From NCBI RefSeq assembly GCF_027460065.1, contig NZ_JAPYZZ010000005.1, forward strand, positions 186,001-250,000: 64,000 bases of DNA. The letters run 5' to 3'. The notes below the pieces were generated by a model, which had not been told where the DNA came from, did not search any database, and saw only the letters and a program-made list of their open reading frames with translations. The translations under genes and the position numbers were made by a program. Shown piece after piece: positions 35,543 to 44,766 of this stretch; the first letter of the stretch is position 1, and each line of letters begins with the position of its first letter. Origin of the DNA: Martinezella rhizogenes (GTDB taxonomy: Bacteria; Pseudomonadota; Alphaproteobacteria; Rhizobiales; Rhizobiaceae).

Positions 35543-36028
35543 ATGCCGTCTGGAAATGAAAAGAACTCTGCAAACAGAGACTTGTTGCTCCTGCGCCGCC
35601 TGCTGCGCGCCAGGGATCATATGGACGCGGCACCGCATGAGGCATGGCCCGTTTCACGCCTTGCAAAAGTCAGCGGTGCCTCGCAGGCGCATTTCGCAAG
35701 ATCGTTTCGCGATGCCTTCGGCATACCCCCTCACCGCTATCTGCTGACCCGCCGGGTGGAGCGCGCCGTGGCGCTTCTGCGCGACACCGACCTTCCAGTC
35801 ATCGACATCGCCTTGCAGACCGGCTGGAACAGCATCGGCACATTTGGCCGCGTCTTCCGCGATGTAACCGGGGAGAACCCGAGCGAAGTGCGGCGACAAA
35901 TGCGGCTTTCGCCTGCCGATCTCGAGCAGGTTCCCCATTGCTTCGTCAGCGCCGCCCATCGCCCCCATCTCACAATCGCAGTTTCGGAGAAGCGCCGACA
36001 GGCGAAAGGCGGTAGGCACGATGAGTGA
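35543..36028 (+). CDS. AraC-family transcriptional regulator (DNA-binding domain only)
   Basis: About 161 residues, almost wholly the two-helix-turn-helix AraC domain. The first HTH is VSRLAKVSGASQAHFARSFRDAFG and the second VIDIALQTGWNSIGTFGRVFRDVTG, in the family register. There is no sensor domain. The start is unclear: ATG 35543 has no good ribosome site, and a TTG at 35507 is in frame. It is 14 bases upstream of the VOC gene, so the two form a likely operon in which the regulator may control its partner. Confidence 0.85.
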   Translation: MPSGNEKNSANRDLLLLRRLLRARDHMDAAPHEAWPVSRLAKVSGASQAHFARSFRDAFGIPPHRYLLTRRVERAVALLRDTDLPVIDIALQTGWNSIGTFGRVFRDVTGENPSEVRRQMRLSPADLEQVPHCFVSAAHRPHLTIAVSEKRRQAKGGRHDE

Positions 36029-36042
36029 AAGGGAGATAGCTC

Positions 36043-36447
36043 ATGAAAAATGGTGTTCAAGTCGTCGGGCTTTACGTTCATGACCAGGACGAGGCGCTGC
36101 AATTTTATGTCGAAAAACTCGGATTTCGTGTGCATACGGACGCACGCAACGGCGATTATCGCTGGTTGACCGTGCAGCATCCGGATCAGCCGGATTTCCA
36201 GCTCGGCCTGTTTCGGCCGCAGGCCCCGACCGTTGACGAGGCGACGGCGCAGAATCTGAACGAAGCCGTGGCCAAGGGCGCCATGCCGCCTTTGGTTCTG
36301 GTGGTCGAGGATTGTCAGAAGGCCTTTGACGCCATGCACAAACGCGGCGTCGAATTCACCCAGGAACCGATCACGCGTTACGGCTCGGTGGATGCGAGTT
36401 TCCGCGACCCTTCCGGCAATGGCTGGAAGCTCGTTCAGGCCCGTTGA
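36043..36447 (+). CDS. VOC-family (glyoxalase/bleomycin resistance-like) protein
   Basis: A 134-residue protein of the vicinal oxygen chelate superfamily with two beta-alpha-beta-beta-beta modules: VVGLYVHDQDEALQFYVEKLGF at the start and SFRDPSGNGWKLVQAR at the end. It lacks the full set of glyoxalase I metal ligands, so lyase, dioxygenase or binding roles are all open. A good ribosome site (GGGAGAT) precedes the ATG. It follows the AraC gene closely. Confidence 0.88.
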   Translation: MKNGVQVVGLYVHDQDEALQFYVEKLGFRVHTDARNGDYRWLTVQHPDQPDFQLGLFRPQAPTVDEATAQNLNEAVAKGAMPPLVLVVEDCQKAFDAMHKRGVEFTQEPITRYGSVDASFRDPSGNGWKLVQAR

Positions 36448-36497
36448 GGCAAACGTGTGTCACATTCCATCATGGATGCTTTTTCTCGGGGGCGACT

Positions 36498-36713
36498 TTG
36501 ATCTTGCAAAAATGGATAAGGCAGAGCCATCGGTGGCTGGGCATTCTGCTGACCGTTACCATTCTGGCGAACTTCGCTTCGATGGCTTTCGGCCCGACAC
36601 CACCGGTGATCGTTTATGCCCCGCTTCTTCCGCTGACTTTGCTTGTCGTCAGCGGGCTCTACATGTTCTTCCTGCCTTATCTGAGAAAGCCGCTCTCCCC
36701 CTCGAAGGAGTAG
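36498..36713 (+). CDS. Small two-helix membrane protein
   Basis: A 71-residue protein from a TTG at 36498, which has GGGGGCG just upstream. An earlier in-frame TTG at 36444 would overlap the VOC stop and add 18 unlike residues. Two hydrophobic helices (WLGILLTVTILANFASMAF and VIVYAPLLPLTLLVVSGLY) are joined by a short loop, and the end is basic (LRKPLSPSKE). The N-terminus WIRQSHRWLG is reminiscent of PepSY-type membrane proteins. No function can be given. Confidence 0.65.
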   Translation: MILQKWIRQSHRWLGILLTVTILANFASMAFGPTPPVIVYAPLLPLTLLVVSGLYMFFLPYLRKPLSPSKE

Positions 36714-36804
36714 GCGGGCGGGCAACGAGGCGCTGTATGCCTCACGCATCAGAAACATTGCGGCGGCTTTGAAGTCCGGCGCTTCATCGATGCCCGAAAA
36801 TATT

Positions 36805-36833
36805 TCAGCCCCGGGACGACGCCCCGGGGCTGA
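36805..36833. terminator. Bidirectional terminator
   Basis: An 11-bp stem TCAGCCCCGGG/CCCGGGGCTGA with a 7-base loop is followed by TTTTT on the plus strand and by AATATTTC on the minus strand. It separates the small membrane gene from the convergent dehydratase gene. Confidence 0.85.
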
Positions 36834-36878
36834 TTTTTAGCTGATTTTTAAAGGCGGCCGGCCGAAACGGCCTTGCCT

Positions 36879-38690
36879 TTAGTGGTTGTCGCGCGGCAGG
36901 CCCTTGGTCTGGGCGATGCGCTGGTACTTGACCGCCGGTTCCAGAACCGCGCCGGTTTCCATCTGGCTGACGATACCGCGCTGGATTTCCTGCCATGGCG
37001 TCTGGTGGTCAGGGAACTTGTAGCCGCCTTCGGCTGACAGCGCCTCGTAACGCTTGGCGAGTTCTTCACCTGAAATCAGGATATCCGCCTTGCCGCGGCC
37101 CACATCGATGCGGACGCGGTCGCCCGTCTGCAGAATGGCAAGACCGCCGCCGGCCGCCGCTTCCGGGGAAGCGTTGAGGATGGACGGGCTGCCCGACGTG
37201 CCGGACTGACGGCCATCGCCGATACAGGGCAGCGAACTGACGCCTTGCTTCAGAAGATAATCCGGTGCGCGCATGTTCACCACTTCCGCTGCACCCGGGT
37301 AACCGATCGGGCCTGCACCGCGCATGAATAGGACGGTGCTGGCGTCGATGCCGAGCGACGGATCGTCGATGCGGTGATGGTAATCTTCCGGACCATCGAA
37401 CACCACGGCGCGGCCTTCGAAGGCCTCCGGATCATCAGGGTTGGAGAGGTAACGATTGCGGAATTCTTCCGAGATCACGCTCGTCTTCATGATGGCGGAG
37501 GAGAACAGGTTACCGCGCAACACGCGGAAACCGGCGCGCTCCTTGAGCGGCTGCTCATAGGGGCGGATGACCTTCTCGTCCTCGATGATCGCGCCACGGC
37601 AATTGTCGCCGATGGTCTTGCCATTAACGGTCATGGCATCTTCCATGATCAGTCCCTGCGTCATCAGCTGGTTGACGACTGCGGGCACGCCGCCGGCATG
37701 ATAATAATCCTCGCCGAGATATTCGCCAGCCGGCTGCAGGTTGACGAGCAGCGGCACGTCTTCGCCATAGGTCTGCCAGTCATCCACCGTCAGCTCGACG
37801 CCGACATGGCGGGCAAGGCCGTTCAGGTGGATCGGCGCGTTGGTGGAGCCGCCGATGGCGGAATTGACGCGGATGGCGTTGATGAAGGCATCCTTGGTCA
37901 TGATGTCTGATGGCTTCAGGTCTTCCTTGACCATTTCCACGATGCGCAGGCCGGTCAGGTAAGAGACTTCCTGACGGTCACGATAGGGCGCGGGGATGGC
38001 GGCAGAGCCGGGAAGCTGCATGCCGAGCGCTTCGGCCAGCGAGTTCATGGTCGTTGCCGTGCCCATGGTGTTGCAATAGCCGGTGGACGGCGCCGACGAG
38101 GCGACGAGCTTGACGAAGCCCTGATAGTCGATCTCGCCCTTCGCCAGAAGTTCGCGTGCCTTCCAGACGATGGTGCCGGAGCCGGTGCGCTCACCACGGA
38201 ACCAGCCGTTCAGCATGGGGCCGACGGAGAGGGCGATGGCGGGAATGTTGACGGTGGCCGCCGCCATAAGACAGGCAGGCGTGGTCTTGTCACAGCCGAT
38301 GGTCAGAACGACGCCGTCGAGCGGATAGCCATAAAGCACTTCCACGAGGCCGAGGTAAGCGAGGTTACGGTCGAGACCGGCGGTCGGACGCTTGCCGGTT
38401 TCCTGGATCGGATGCACCGGGAATTCGATCGCGATGCCGCCGGCTTCGCGGATGCCTTCACGCAGGCGGTTTGCCAGTTCCAGATGGTGACGGTTGCAGG
38501 GCGAAAGATCCGAACCGGTCTGGGCAATACCGATGATCGGGCGATCGGACTGAAGCTCGGCCTGGCTCAGACCGAAGTTCATGTAACGCTCGAGATAAAG
38601 TGCCGTCATATCCGCATTGGCGGGGTTGTCGAACCAGGCGCGCGAGCGGAGCTTGCCCTGAGTTGCAGGAAGATTATCAGATGTCGTCAT
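36879..38690 (-). CDS. IlvD/Edd-family sugar-acid dehydratase (pentonate type)
   Basis: A 603-residue iron-sulfur dehydratase. Cys65 (SPCNRH), Cys133 ([10 protein letters not shown]) and Cys206 (GYCNTMG) are spaced 68 and 73 apart, the same as the [2Fe-2S] ligands I recall for R. leguminosarum L-arabinonate dehydratase. K135 matches the modified lysine and GTSGSPSI near 497-504 the catalytic serine region. The family converts sugar acids such as L-arabinonate, D-xylonate or galactonate to 2-keto-3-deoxy acids. True IlvD or Edd is less likely from the [11 protein letters not shown] block. It is divergent from the galactofuranose-type importer genes, which suggests one sugar pathway. Confidence 0.87.
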   Translation of the reverse strand: MTTSDNLPATQGKLRSRAWFDNPANADMTALYLERYMNFGLSQAELQSDRPIIGIAQTGSDLSPCNRHHLELANRLREGIREAGGIAIEFPVHPIQETGKRPTAGLDRNLAYLGLVEVLYGYPLDGVVLTIGCDKTTPACLMAAATVNIPAIALSVGPMLNGWFRGERTGSGTIVWKARELLAKGEIDYQGFVKLVASSAPSTGYCNTMGTATTMNSLAEALGMQLPGSAAIPAPYRDRQEVSYLTGLRIVEMVKEDLKPSDIMTKDAFINAIRVNSAIGGSTNAPIHLNGLARHVGVELTVDDWQTYGEDVPLLVNLQPAGEYLGEDYYHAGGVPAVVNQLMTQGLIMEDAMTVNGKTIGDNCRGAIIEDEKVIRPYEQPLKERAGFRVLRGNLFSSAIMKTSVISEEFRNRYLSNPDDPEAFEGRAVVFDGPEDYHHRIDDPSLGIDASTVLFMRGAGPIGYPGAAEVVNMRAPDYLLKQGVSSLPCIGDGRQSGTSGSPSILNASPEAAAGGGLAILQTGDRVRIDVGRGKADILISGEELAKRYEALSAEGGYKFPDHQTPWQEIQRGIVSQMETGAVLEPAVKYQRIAQTKGLPRDNH

Positions 38691-38995
38691 GATGCGGGTC
38701 TCCAGCCGGAAGTGGCCAACGGTAAAATATTACGAATTGCGACAAGCTTATGTTGTGCGCAAGGAAAATGGAATCAGCGTCTCGGAGATCACGCATAACC
38801 GACAGTGCGAGCGCAGACGAGTGGCATTGGGCTGCTCATCGGCTTTAACCGAATATTTTTCAGTATTTACGGCCATCGCGGAACTGCGCAACGGAATCTC
38901 CCTCCCTCTTTTGCCGGTTCAATTGCGGGTCCTGCGACGCCAAATCACGACAAAAATCATCTTCTTATTTGTATTACTATTAGACCTTGCCACAT

Positions 38996-39023
38996 CCTGT
39001 CAAGCGATATAGCGCTTGACAGG
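38996..39023. promoter_or_regulatory. Palindrome with back-to-back TTGACA elements
   Basis: CCTGTCAAGCG and CGCTTGACAGG form 11-bp arms around ATATAG. Each arm carries TTGACA reading outward, giving possible -35 elements for both divergent units. For the minus strand an ATAGTA at 38975-38980 lies 17 bases on. No good -10 is seen for the plus strand. It may be an operator. Confidence 0.45.
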
Positions 39024-39101
39024 GCGACGGTGCCCGCCGTTCGAACCAGAAAGCGTGAATATCTTATAATATTGATTTATATAAATTTATTTCAGAATTT
39101 C

Positions 39102-39117
39102 GTGACGTAGGCGTCAC
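39102..39117. promoter_or_regulatory. GTGACG-N4-CGTCAC palindrome upstream of ytfQ
   Basis: A 6-bp inverted repeat with a TAGG spacer in an AT-rich stretch 98 bases before ytfQ. A direct repeat GTATTACTAT also occurs at 38971-38980 and 39156-39165. Both are candidate regulator sites. The rest of 38691-39214 holds no gene. Confidence 0.4.
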
Positions 39118-39214
39118 TTTAAAATTGAAATATACAAAAATGCCCCTTTTCAAGAGTATTACTATATGCTCATAGTGCGTCCGTCACGCTGACATCATCT
39201 CTGGGAGGAATAAG

Positions 39215-40174
39215 ATGAGAAAAGCTCTCGCGACAGTCACTGTCGCCGTTTCGCTGTGCCTTGCATCCAGTGTTTCCGCAAAATCGCTCACCGTTGGCTT
39301 CTCGCAGATCGGTTCGGAATCCGGCTGGCGTGCGGCTGAAACCACTGTCACCAAGCAGCAGGCCGAAAAACGCGGCGTCACGCTGAAATTCGCCGACGCG
39401 CAGCAGAAGCAGGAAAACCAGATCAAGGCCGTTCGCGGCTTTATCGCGCAGGGCGTCGATGCGATCCTGATCGCACCCGTCGTCGCAACCGGCTGGGACG
39501 CTGTTCTGAAGGAAGCCAAGGAAGAAAAAATCCCCGTCATCCTGCTCGATCGCCAGATCGAAGCGCCTGACGATCTTTATTTGACCGCGGTCACCTCGGA
39601 TCAGGTGCACGAAGGCAAGGTCGCCGGTGACTGGCTGGTCAAGGATGTCGGCGCCAAGGACTGCAAGGTCGTGGAACTGCAGGGCACCACCGGCTCTTCG
39701 CCTGCCATCAACCGCAAGAAAGGCTTCGAGGAAGCCATTGCTTCGCACAAGAACATCAAGATTGCGCGCTCGCAGACGGGTGACTTCACCCGTACCAAGG
39801 GCAAGGAAGTAATGGAAAGCTTCATCAAGGCTGAAGGCGGCGGCAAGGATATCTGTGCCGTTTACGCTCATAATGACGACATGGCCGTCGGCGCAATCCA
39901 GGCCATCAAGGAAGCCGGCCTGAAGCCCGGAACCGACATCAAGGTCGTCTCCATCGATGCCGTTCCTGATATCTTCAAGGCCATGGCCGCCGGCGAAGCC
40001 AATGCGACGGTGGAACTGACGCCCAACATGGCAGGCCCGGCCTTCGACGCGCTCGAAGCCTATCTGAAAGACAAGAAGGCGCCGGCAAAGTGGATTCAGA
40101 CCGAATCCAAGCTCTACACGGCGTCTGATGACCCGATGAAGGTCTACGAGGCGAAGAAGGGCCTGGGCTACTAA
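39215..40174 (+). CDS. ytfQ: YtfQ, galactofuranose-type periplasmic binding protein
   Basis: A 319-residue periplasmic sugar-binding protein with a signal peptide (cleavage after VSA). The blocks SLTVGFSQIGSESGWRAAET, AQQKQENQIKAVRGFIAQGV, IAPVVATGWDAVLKEA and QTGDFTRTKGKEVMESFIKA match E. coli YtfQ almost word for word as I recall it. YtfQ binds galactofuranose and, more weakly, related sugars. The ATG follows GGGAGGAA. It heads the ytfQ-ytfR-ytfT-yjfF operon, in the E. coli order. Confidence 0.93.
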   Translation: MRKALATVTVAVSLCLASSVSAKSLTVGFSQIGSESGWRAAETTVTKQQAEKRGVTLKFADAQQKQENQIKAVRGFIAQGVDAILIAPVVATGWDAVLKEAKEEKIPVILLDRQIEAPDDLYLTAVTSDQVHEGKVAGDWLVKDVGAKDCKVVELQGTTGSSPAINRKKGFEEAIASHKNIKIARSQTGDFTRTKGKEVMESFIKAEGGGKDICAVYAHNDDMAVGAIQAIKEAGLKPGTDIKVVSIDAVPDIFKAMAAGEANATVELTPNMAGPAFDALEAYLKDKKAPAKWIQTESKLYTASDDPMKVYEAKKGLGY

Positions 40175-40189
40175 GCCATTTCTTCGAAA

Positions 40190-40215
40190 GGAGCGGCACC
40201 TCCCCGTGCCGCTCC
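40190..40215 (+). promoter_or_regulatory. Hairpin between ytfQ and ytfR
   Basis: A 10-bp stem GGAGCGGCAC/GTGCCGCTCC with a 6-base loop lies 15 bases past the ytfQ stop. It has no T-run, so it probably protects the binding-protein mRNA or causes partial termination. Confidence 0.6.
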
Positions 40216-40245
40216 GTCGTCGCATTCTTATCCGGGACCTCATCA

Positions 40246-41769
40246 ATGTCCGAAACGGCACCACTTCTGGAAGCACGCGCCATCGGTAAATCCTTTCTGG
40301 GGATCACGGCGCTGGACGGCGTTGATTTTTCGCTCGGACGCGGTGAAATCCATGCGCTTCTCGGCGAAAACGGCGCGGGCAAGTCGACGCTCATCAAAAT
40401 CCTGACCGGCGTCTACCACCGCGACAGCGGCTCGATCTTTCTCGACGGGAACGAGATATCACCCACCAATGTTGGTGAGGCGCAGGCGCTCGGCATCGGC
40501 ACCGTCTACCAGGAGGTAAACCTTCTCGAAAACCTGACCGTTGCGGAAAATCTCTTTCTTGGCCGCCAGCCGCATCGCTTCGGCATGATCGACCGGGCCT
40601 CGATGCAGAAGCAGTCCCAGGCGCTGCTGGCGCAGTACGGGCTTTCCATCGACGTCAACGCCCTGCTGTCCAGCTATTCCGTCGCCATCCGCCAGATCAT
40701 TGCCATTGCCCGCGCCGTCGATCTTTCCGGCAAGGTGCTGGTGCTGGACGAGCCGACCGCCAGCCTCGATGCCCATGAGGTCGAGATGTTGTTCGGCGTG
40801 TTGAGAAACCTGCGCGCGCGCGGCATCGGCATCATCATCATCACCCACTTCCTCAATCAGGTCTATGACATCGCCGACCGGGTGACGGTTCTGCGCAACG
40901 GTCGTCTCGTCGGCACGCGCGATATCGGCAGCCTGCCGAGATCCGAACTCATCGCGATGATGCTGGGCCGCGAATTGCAGCACATCACCCATGAACATCA
41001 GGCAGCGGATGATACGGTCGTTGATGGCGAACCGCCGATCCGTTTCGAAGGTTACGGCAAACGCGGCAGCATCGCCCCTTTCGACCTTGGCATTCGCCCC
41101 GGCGAAATCGTCGGTGTCGCAGGTCTTCTCGGCTCCGGCCGCACCGAAACGGCTTTCCTGCTGTTCGGCGTCGACAAGCCCGATACCGGCAAGGCCACGA
41201 TCGACGGAAAGACGGTGGCGATTTCCTCTCCCGAAGCCGCCATCACCGCCGGTTTTGGCTTCTGCCCGGAAGAGCGCAAGACTGATGGTATCATCGGCGA
41301 TTTTTCGGTGACCGACAATATTGCGCTGGCGCTTCAGGCCCGTCAGGGCTGGGCACGGCCATTGTCCCGTCGACAGAAGGCGGAGCTTGCCGAAAGCTTC
41401 ATCAAATCGCTCGATATCCGGCCAGCCGATCCCAACCGGCCGATAAAATTCCTGTCCGGCGGCAACCAGCAGAAGGCCATTCTGGCGCGCTGGCTCGCCA
41501 CCCATCCCCGGCTTCTGATCCTCGATGAACCAACCCGCGGCATCGATATCGGCGCACACGCAGAAATTCTCAAAATGATCGAAAAACTCTGTACCGAGGG
41601 CATGTCGCTCGTGGTCATCTCCTCCGAACTCGAAGAGCTTACCGCCGTTGCCCATCGTGTCGTCGTGCTCTCCGACCGCCGCCACGTCAGCGAATTGAAA
41701 GGTGGCGACGTCACCGCCGACAACATCATGCGGGCCATCGCCGATGCGGCGAAAACGGAGGCGGCATGA
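40246..41769 (+). CDS. ytfR: YtfR, two-domain sugar ABC ATPase
   Basis: A 507-residue ATPase of the RbsA/MglA class. Domain 1 has Walker A GENGAGKST near residue 42 and Walker B VLDEPTASLDAHE; domain 2 has the degenerate P-loop GLLGSGRTET near 300, signature LSGGNQQKAILARW and LILDEPTRGIDIG. It lies 71 bases after ytfQ, past a hairpin, and its stop overlaps the start of ytfT (ATGA). Confidence 0.92.
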   Translation: MSETAPLLEARAIGKSFLGITALDGVDFSLGRGEIHALLGENGAGKSTLIKILTGVYHRDSGSIFLDGNEISPTNVGEAQALGIGTVYQEVNLLENLTVAENLFLGRQPHRFGMIDRASMQKQSQALLAQYGLSIDVNALLSSYSVAIRQIIAIARAVDLSGKVLVLDEPTASLDAHEVEMLFGVLRNLRARGIGIIIITHFLNQVYDIADRVTVLRNGRLVGTRDIGSLPRSELIAMMLGRELQHITHEHQAADDTVVDGEPPIRFEGYGKRGSIAPFDLGIRPGEIVGVAGLLGSGRTETAFLLFGVDKPDTGKATIDGKTVAISSPEAAITAGFGFCPEERKTDGIIGDFSVTDNIALALQARQGWARPLSRRQKAELAESFIKSLDIRPADPNRPIKFLSGGNQQKAILARWLATHPRLLILDEPTRGIDIGAHAEILKMIEKLCTEGMSLVVISSELEELTAVAHRVVVLSDRRHVSELKGGDVTADNIMRAIADAAKTEAA

Positions 41770-42812
41770 TGGTGGCTGCGACACGACGCCTCAAACGGCT
41801 TGCACCCCAGCTCGCCGCCCTCTTCATCATTCTGGCAGCGATTACAATCATTTCACCTGGGTTTCTGAATGTTTCATTCCAGAACGGACGGCTCTACGGC
41901 AGTCTGATCGATATTCTCGTGCGTGCAGCCCCCGTGGCGCTTTTGACGATCGGCATGACGCTGGTAATCGCGACCAAGGGCATCGATCTGTCGATCGGCG
42001 CGGTCATCGCCATTTGCGGCGCGGTGGCCGCCACGCTCATCAGCAACGGCCACTCCATCCCCACCGTCCTTGCCATCTCGCTTGCGGTCGGCATTGCCTG
42101 CGGCCTGTGGAATGGCGTGCTTGTCGCCCTTCTCGATATCCAGCCGATCATCGCCACGCTGATCCTGATGGTGGCGGGACGCGGCATTGCCCAGCTCATC
42201 ACGGAAGGTGTCATCCTCACCTTCAACGATGACAGCTTTGCCGCCATTGGCTCAGGCTCCTTTGCCGGCGTTCCCCTGCCCGTCATCATCTGGGTGGCGG
42301 CGGCTCTCGTCATCGGCGTTCTGGTGCGCAAGAGCGCGCTCGGTTTCCTGATCGAGGCGACCGGCATCAATCGCCGCGCGGCGGCCCTTGCCGGGGTTCG
42401 GGCACGCTTCCTGCTGTTTTTCGTCTATGCCGTCTCCGGCCTCTGCGCGGCCATCGCTGGCATGATCGTGACTGCGGATATTCGCGGCGCGGATGCCAAT
42501 AATGCCGGGCTGTGGCTGGAACTTGATGCCATCCTGGCGGTAGTGATCGGCGGCACATCGCTGAATGGCGGCCGCTTCTCCATCACCGCATCGCTGATCG
42601 GCGCGCTCATCATCCAGACCATCAATACCGGCATTCTGGTTTCCGGTTTTCCGCCGGAATTCAACCTCATCATCAAGGCGGGCATCATCATGGTCGTCCT
42701 GACGCTGCAGTCGCCGGCGATCATGGCGGTTCTCGGCTTCGTCAGAACACCAAAGGCGCACGCAAAACCGGCTGCCGCCAACGGCATGACCAAGGAAGGA
42801 ACCGCGCGATGA
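41766..42812 (+). CDS. ytfT: YtfT, sugar ABC permease
   Basis: A 348-residue permease of the RbsC/BPD_transp_2 class. The block MTLVIATKGIDLSIGAVIAICGAVAA near 60-85 and AVVIGGTSLNGGRFS near 255 are typical. It is one of two different permeases in this importer. The gene overlaps ytfR and yjfF by four bases each, so translation is coupled. Confidence 0.9.
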   Translation: MMVAATRRLKRLAPQLAALFIILAAITIISPGFLNVSFQNGRLYGSLIDILVRAAPVALLTIGMTLVIATKGIDLSIGAVIAICGAVAATLISNGHSIPTVLAISLAVGIACGLWNGVLVALLDIQPIIATLILMVAGRGIAQLITEGVILTFNDDSFAAIGSGSFAGVPLPVIIWVAAALVIGVLVRKSALGFLIEATGINRRAAALAGVRARFLLFFVYAVSGLCAAIAGMIVTADIRGADANNAGLWLELDAILAVVIGGTSLNGGRFSITASLIGALIIQTINTGILVSGFPPEFNLIIKAGIIMVVLTLQSPAIMAVLGFVRTPKAHAKPAAANGMTKEGTAR

Positions 42813-43789
42813 TCCACAACCGCAACCTGCCCTTCCTCACCACGCTGACGATCTTCGTGATCGCCTATCTGCTGTGCGTGCTGCAATATCCGGCGATCCT
42901 GTCGACACGGGTGATCGGCAATCTTCTGACCGACAATGCCTTTCTCGGTATTGCCGCCGTTGGTATGACCTTCGTGATCCTTTCGGGCGGCATCGATCTG
43001 TCCATCGGCTCGGTCATCGCCTTCACCAGCGTTTTTGTGGCCGTGATGGTCGGCACCTATAATATTCACCCGCTTCTGGCCTTCGCCATCGTGCTCGTGG
43101 TCTCCACGCTGTTCGGCTGCCTGATGGGGGTGATGATCCGGTTCCTATCGATCCCGCCTTTCGTGGTGACGCTGGCGGGCATGTTTCTGGCGCGCGGCGC
43201 GGCCTATCTGATATCCACGCAATCGGTGCCGATTTCGCACCCCTTCATCGATGAGATCCAGGGCTTCTATTTCCGCTTTCCGGGCGGTGGCAGGCTGACG
43301 GCGCTCGCCATGCTGATGCTCATCGTTTTTGCCGCCGGCATGCTGATTGCCAGCCGCACCCGCTTCGGCGCCAATGTCTATGCGCTGGGCGGCAACCCGC
43401 AATCGGCCGAACTGATGGGCGTGCCGATCGGGCGTACAACAATCGGCATCTATGCGCTTTCCGGTTTCCTCTCCGGCCTCGCCGGCATCGTCTACACGCT
43501 TTACACCTCGTCGGGTTATTCGCTGGCGACGGTTGGCGTGGAGCTGGATGCCATCGCCGCAGTCGTCATCGGCGGTACGCTTCTCACAGGCGGCACGGGA
43601 CTGGTGGCCGGAACCTTCGTCGGCCTGCTGATCCAGGGGCTGATCCAGACCTACATCGTTTTTGACGGCACGCTGTCATCCTGGTGGACGAAAATCGTCA
43701 TTGGCGTGCTGCTTTTCGTCTTCATCGTGTTGCAGCGCGCAATCATCTGGTATTCAAACAGGAGACTGGCCGGACCACATCCGGCATAA
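42809..43789 (+). CDS. yjfF: YjfF, sugar ABC permease
   Basis: A 326-residue permease, the partner of YtfT. It shows the block MTFVILSGGIDLSIGSVIAFTSVF near 50-73 and AVVIGGTLLTGGTGLVAG near 245. The N-terminus MIHNRNLPFLTTL fits YjfF. It overlaps ytfT at its start. The regulator gene follows 17 bases later. Confidence 0.9.
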   Translation: MIHNRNLPFLTTLTIFVIAYLLCVLQYPAILSTRVIGNLLTDNAFLGIAAVGMTFVILSGGIDLSIGSVIAFTSVFVAVMVGTYNIHPLLAFAIVLVVSTLFGCLMGVMIRFLSIPPFVVTLAGMFLARGAAYLISTQSVPISHPFIDEIQGFYFRFPGGGRLTALAMLMLIVFAAGMLIASRTRFGANVYALGGNPQSAELMGVPIGRTTIGIYALSGFLSGLAGIVYTLYTSSGYSLATVGVELDAIAAVVIGGTLLTGGTGLVAGTFVGLLIQGLIQTYIVFDGTLSSWWTKIVIGVLLFVFIVLQRAIIWYSNRRLAGPHPA

Positions 43790-43806
43790 CGCAAAGGGAG
43801 GCTTTA

Positions 43807-44541
43807 TTGGGGCTGCTCGAAACGACGATAAGCGGGCGAAAACGCCGGAACAGCCACGCCCATGTGGTCTCCGAACTCGGCAGCGCCATCGTCTCGGGTA
43901 GGATTGCCGAAGGCTCCCTGCTGCCCAATGATGCCGAACTCTCCATGCGCTTTGGCGTTTCGCGCACGGTGCTGCGCGAAACCATGAAGACACTGGCGGC
44001 CAAGCGGCTGGTGGAACCCAAGGCCAAGGTTGGCACCCGCGTTCTTGATCGTTCAAGCTGGAACTTCTTCGATCCCGACGTGCTTGGCTGGCGCTGCGAG
44101 GCCGGCATTGACCAGGAATTCGTCAAGCATCTGGCGGAAATCCGTCTGGCGCTGGAACCGGCGGCGGCGGCGGCAGCGGCCCTGCAGGCCTCCAATGACG
44201 ACATCGTGTCCCTCTATGTCATCGCCGCCAAATTCGACAATCCGAAACATACGCCGGAAACCATCGCCAAGGTCGATCTCGAATTCCACCTTGCCGTGGC
44301 GCATATGTCCGGCAATCCCTTCATGCGCTCGGCAAGCGGGCTGATCGAAGCCGCCCTTGCCATTTCCTTCCAGCTTTCCTCGCCCGCCGCCTCGCCCGGC
44401 ACCATCGCCGAGATCGCCTCCAACCATCTGCGCATCGTGCATGCAATTGCCGCGCGTGATGCGGATGCGGCTGTGAAAGCCATGCGGCATGTGATCGAGG
44501 TGGGCAAGGACCGGACGCAGAACGCGATCAAGACGGTTTGA
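43807..44541 (+). CDS. GntR/FadR-family transcriptional regulator
   Basis: A 244-residue regulator with a GntR winged helix at residues 15-80 (LGSAIVSGRIAEGSLLPNDAELSMRFGVSRTVLRETMKTLAAKRLVE in the family register) and an FCD effector domain behind it. The FCD metal-binding residues are expected in LRLALEP, DLEFH and NHLRIVHAI, and all these blocks are visible. The start is TTG at 43807, after GGGAGG; a longer reading would overlap yjfF. It follows yjfF directly and is the likely regulator of the ytf operon and perhaps of the dehydratase. Confidence 0.87.
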   Translation: MGLLETTISGRKRRNSHAHVVSELGSAIVSGRIAEGSLLPNDAELSMRFGVSRTVLRETMKTLAAKRLVEPKAKVGTRVLDRSSWNFFDPDVLGWRCEAGIDQEFVKHLAEIRLALEPAAAAAAALQASNDDIVSLYVIAAKFDNPKHTPETIAKVDLEFHLAVAHMSGNPFMRSASGLIEAALAISFQLSSPAASPGTIAEIASNHLRIVHAIAARDADAAVKAMRHVIEVGKDRTQNAIKTV

Positions 44542-44579
44542 AGACGCGGTAACAGGGAACGAGCGGGTGCCCCTTTCGC

Positions 44580-44697
44580 CTTCTCCCCGTGGGGGAGAAG
44601 GTCGCGGCAGCGAGATGAGGGGGCGAGCGTCCCGAAATCCGGAGAGGGTGCCCCCTCATCCGACCCTTCGGGCCACCTTCTCCCCGGCGGGGAGAAG
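44580..44697. repeat. RIME-like intergenic mosaic repeat, copy 1
   Basis: A 118-base element made of three palindromes: CTTCTCCCC/GGGGAGAAG at each end and GATGAGGGGGC/GCCCCCTCATC in the middle. A second copy of equal length and nearly the same sequence lies at 54955-55072. The design matches the Rhizobium-specific intergenic mosaic elements (RIME). Confidence 0.8.
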
Positions 44698-44766
44698 AAA
44701 TATGTGGCAACGCCTTCGCTTATCTTGGGACGCGCACGAATGCGTGTCCGTTTTTCTTCAACCAAC

